Assembly (NCBI RefSeq): GCF_000378985.1 | Contig: NZ_KB905370.1 | Coordinates: 1,283,330-1,347,329, forward strand | DNA: 64,000 nt | Direction of reading: 5' to 3' | Origin: Ensifer sp. BR816 | GTDB lineage: Bacteria > Pseudomonadota > Alphaproteobacteria > Rhizobiales > Rhizobiaceae | In this document: positions 61,346 to 64,000 of the stretch, piece by piece | Layout of the letters: every line of letters begins with the position of its first letter | Numbering within the stretch: the first letter of the stretch is position 1 | The notes under the pieces: model-generated | Databases searched by the model: none | Told to the model about the DNA's origin: nothing | Seen by the model: the letters and a program-made list of their open reading frames with translations, nothing else | Translations under genes and position numbers: made by a program

Positions 61346-64000
61346 GTGCCAAAACCACACGGTCACTATTTTGGGAAATACCGGCTCTCGCGGATTCTGA
61401 CGCTCAATTATGTCCCGGCGCTGATCGCGACCTTCGTCGTGGTGATTGCCGGGATTCTCGCCGACAATCAGAACCGGGTCGTTTTCGAAGCACGCCTGCG
61501 CTCCGAAGTGGCGGACGAACTCAATCCGATACGCTCCCGCCTGGAGAGCAGCGTCAACGGCAATATCCAACTCGTCCGAGGACTGATCGGCACGATCGCG
61601 ACCGAGCCGGACATGCACCAGCAGCGCTTCAGCGAACTTGCGCAGAGCATCTTCAGCGAGCGCTCGCAACTTCGCAACCTCGCCGCAGCACCCAATCTGA
61701 TCGTCTCGATGGTCTACCCGGTGGCGGGCAACGAGAAGGCGATCGGCCTGAACTACCGCAACAACGACAAGCAACGCGACTCCGTCATGCGTGTGGTCGC
61801 AAGCGGAAAGATGGTGCTTGCCGGCCCGGTCGATCTCGTCCAGGGCGGGCGCGGATTGATCGGCCGCTTTCCGGTGACGGCCAATGCCGGCGGCAGCAAG
61901 CGCTTCTGGGGCCTTGTGTCGGCGGTCATCGACATCGACCAGCTCTACCGCGACAGTGGCCTTGTCTCCTCGGCGCGCGGTATCGACATCGCCATTGCCG
62001 GGCGTGACGGGCAGGGACGCGATGGCGCGATTTTCTTCGGCGATCCGGCGATCTTCGGGAAGGCGCCAGTGGAGGTGGACGTCACGCTGCCGGGCGGCTC
62101 CTGGCGGATGGCGGCGATACCGAAGGGCGGATGGCCGGCGACACCGGATAATGCCTTGCAGGTCCGCCTGCTGATCATGCTCGGCGGCCTGATGATCGTC
62201 GTCCCGATGATCGTCACCGGGTACCTGACGACGGAACGCCAGCAAAATATCCGCGCCCTACGGCAAAGCAAGGATCAACTGCTCGAACTTTCGCATCGCC
62301 TGAAGATTGCGCTCGACACGTCGAAGATCGGCATCTGGGAGCTCGACATCGATACCGGCAAGCTGCTGTGGGACAACCGCATGAAGGAGCTTTACGGCGT
62401 CGGCCGATCCATACGCGAAAATTACGACGACTGGAAAGAGGCGCTGCATCCCGGCGATCTGGCGCGCGCCGAAGCGGAATACGCCGCGACAGTCGCAAGC
62501 GGCGGCGCCTACAATTCCGAGTTCCGCATTCGGCTGCCCAGCGGCGAGATCCGTCACATCCGTGCCATCGGCTCGATCCACATCAGCGTAGGCGGCAGCA
62601 GGAAGATCGTCGGCGTCAATTGGGACGTGACCGCCGACGTCGAAACGCGGGCAAGGCTTTCGGAAGCCAAGCGCCTGGCCGAGGCGCACAGCGCCGAGCT
62701 GGAGACGGCGCGGCACCGGATGGAATTCAACGCGCTGCACGATCCCCTGACCGGGCTCCCGAACCGCCGCTTCCTCGACCAGATCCTTGGCGACCGCACG
62801 CGGCACTTCGACGCCCGGGACCGGGTCAGCATCTTCCATATCGACCTCGACCGCTTCAAGCAGATCAACGACACGATGGGCCATGCTGCCGGCGACGAAA
62901 TACTCAGGCACGCCGCCGGACTGCTGCGCTCCAGCGCGCGGCAGAGCGACTTCGTCGCGCGGATCGGCGGCGACGAATTTGTCATCATTCGTGCCGGCGG
63001 CAACGCCGAGGAAGACGTGGCGCTGGCCTCGAGCATCATCGAGGCGATGAGCACGCCGGTGCGCTACAAGGATCAGGAATGCCGCATCGGCGTCAGCATC
63101 GGCATCGCCGCCCAGGCGGCGGCGAGCGACGAACTCTCGCAGATCCTGGTCAATGCCGATATCGCCCTTTACGAGGCGAAAAGGCGTGGCCGCAACCGGC
63201 ACGAGACCTTTACCGGCGCGCTCAAGACCGCCGTGTTCCAGACGAAGCAGACGGCCGACGAAATCCTTCGCGGCCTCGAGCTGAACGAGTTCGTCGCTCA
63301 TTTCCAGCCGCAGTTCTGCCCGTCATCGCTGGAGGTCATCGGCGTCGAAGCGCTGGCGCGGTGGGATCACCCGACCAAAGGGCTGATCGGGCCGCACGCC
63401 TTCCTGAAGACCGCCGAAGACATCAACGTTGTTGCCGCCATCGACCAGACGATCCTGGAACAGGCGCTGTTTCAGATCTGCCGCTGGGAAGCGAACGGCA
63501 TCCACATACCCAAGGTCTCGGTCAACCTCTCCTACTCGCGCCTGCGCGACGAGGGGCTGATCGACCGTCTGGAGCAGATGCGGATACCCGAAGGGCGGCT
63601 TTCCTTCGAATTACTCGAATCGATCTCCTTCGACGAGAACGACACGACGCTGCTGTCGAACATCAGGCGCATCAAGGAACTGGGCATCGACATCGAAATC
63701 GACGATTTCGGCACCGGCTACGCCTCGATCCTCAGCCTGCTGAAGCTGACGCCGCGGCGCCTGAAGGTCGACCGGCAGCTGATCCTGCCGATTCTCGAGT
63801 CGCCCCAGCAACGCCGGCTCGTCGAATCGATCATCGACATCGGCACCTCGCTCGGCATCGAAGTGATCGCCGAGGGCGTGGAAACCCACGAACACGCCGC
63901 CATCCTCAAGCAGCTCGGCTGCCATGGACTACAGGGCTATGCCTTCGCCCGGCCGATGAGCGCCAATGACCTCGCGACCTTCGTCTTCGAGCGGAAGTGG
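61346..64000 (+). CDS. Sensor GGDEF-EAL protein (partial, C-terminus outside window)
   Basis: The 885 visible residues form a membrane c-di-GMP enzyme: N-terminal helix (about 20-42), an extracytoplasmic CHASE-like sensor (about 45-255, with NLAAAPNLIVSMVYPV and GLNYRNN), a second helix (about 275-297), a PAS domain with PAC (315-440), GGDEF (about 460-620, intact IGGDEF) and EAL (about 635-885, VEALARW, SVNLS, ELLES, DDFGTGYAS, LKVDRQ, AEGVET). Both catalytic motifs are intact. GTG 61346 is used; TTG 61295, with AAGGAGAG just before, is equally plausible. The frame is open at base 64000. Confidence 0.9.
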   Translation, partial: MPKPHGHYFGKYRLSRILTLNYVPALIATFVVVIAGILADNQNRVVFEARLRSEVADELNPIRSRLESSVNGNIQLVRGLIGTIATEPDMHQQRFSELAQSIFSERSQLRNLAAAPNLIVSMVYPVAGNEKAIGLNYRNNDKQRDSVMRVVASGKMVLAGPVDLVQGGRGLIGRFPVTANAGGSKRFWGLVSAVIDIDQLYRDSGLVSSARGIDIAIAGRDGQGRDGAIFFGDPAIFGKAPVEVDVTLPGGSWRMAAIPKGGWPATPDNALQVRLLIMLGGLMIVVPMIVTGYLTTERQQNIRALRQSKDQLLELSHRLKIALDTSKIGIWELDIDTGKLLWDNRMKELYGVGRSIRENYDDWKEALHPGDLARAEAEYAATVASGGAYNSEFRIRLPSGEIRHIRAIGSIHISVGGSRKIVGVNWDVTADVETRARLSEAKRLAEAHSAELETARHRMEFNALHDPLTGLPNRRFLDQILGDRTRHFDARDRVSIFHIDLDRFKQINDTMGHAAGDEILRHAAGLLRSSARQSDFVARIGGDEFVIIRAGGNAEEDVALASSIIEAMSTPVRYKDQECRIGVSIGIAAQAAASDELSQILVNADIALYEAKRRGRNRHETFTGALKTAVFQTKQTADEILRGLELNEFVAHFQPQFCPSSLEVIGVEALARWDHPTKGLIGPHAFLKTAEDINVVAAIDQTILEQALFQICRWEANGIHIPKVSVNLSYSRLRDEGLIDRLEQMRIPEGRLSFELLESISFDENDTTLLSNIRRIKELGIDIEIDDFGTGYASILSLLKLTPRRLKVDRQLILPILESPQQRRLVESIIDIGTSLGIEVIAEGVETHEHAAILKQLGCHGLQGYAFARPMSANDLATFVFERKW

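Overview
The window looks like chromosomal DNA from an alpha-proteobacterium of the Rhizobiaceae, most likely Ensifer/Sinorhizobium. The grounds are: high GC with strong codon bias; 104-bp intergenic elements with two palindromes that resemble the Rhizobium-specific RIME repeats; a leader RNA of the alpha-proteobacterial speF type in front of an ornithine/lysine decarboxylase; and gene sets such as soxBD, pntAAB, xylAB and emrRAB next to gltX-lysS, which match S. meliloti chromosomal genes as I remember them. The species cannot be fixed by eye. No rRNA, tRNA, CRISPR array, insertion sequence or prophage was seen, so this is ordinary core and accessory chromosome.

Layout. 1-1534: the start of a sarcosine oxidase operon (soxB, soxD, minus strand, cut by the window edge). 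1876-5445: rpsU, a TPR lipoprotein, a DUF992 protein and a class III nucleotide cyclase, with a repeat mosaic and a possible small RNA between them. 5537-9069: three-gene proton-translocating transhydrogenase (pntB, pntA part 2, pntA part 1) and a small aa3 oxidase subunit IV. 9293-14821: a membrane GGDEF-EAL protein, a class I amidotransferase-like hydrolase, a 2-hydroxyacid dehydrogenase and a LacI regulator. 14921-18614: MarR regulator divergent from a creatininase-family hydrolase, then a His-rich CobW/COG0523 GTPase with a WD40 partner. 18738-23605: glyoxalase-superfamily protein, LysE exporter, GNAT, the decarboxylase with its long leader, and a divergent LysR regulator. 23720-28348: DUF1007 plus NicO-type Ni/Co exporter, small orphan genes, GNAT, DUF533 and eda. 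28554-33176: CYTH-CHAD pair, trhO, two-subunit aconitase X and a GFA protein. 33278-35828: metNIQ methionine uptake. 36167-44394: a sugar region with beta-glucosidase, a Gfo/Idh/MocA dehydrogenase, a sugar isomerase/epimerase, xylA, xylB and a LacI regulator. 44491-51916: metallophosphoesterase, emrB-emrA divergent from emrR, VOC protein, AraC-GyrI regulator and TerC. 52357-55321: gltX-lysS. 55405-64000: a conserved hypothetical, a DadA-like oxidase, a nucleoside hydrolase, an exonuclease plus ATP-dependent DNA ligase pair, and a second GGDEF-EAL protein running off the end.

How the parts work together. Several units can be read as complete systems: proton-driven NADPH supply (pnt); methionine import; xylose catabolism (isomerase, kinase, LacI regulator, with candidate operators visible); an inducible multidrug pump whose divergent promoter region carries two perfect TetR-type palindromes; polyamine synthesis under a long structured leader; metal handling by two His-rich proteins; and a two-enzyme DNA repair pair. 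The most informative non-coding signals are the speF-type leader, the emr operators, the LacI-type palindromes in the sugar region, a perfect 37-bp inverted repeat at 39008-39164, the RIME-like elements, and a two-hairpin candidate sRNA at 3394-3470.
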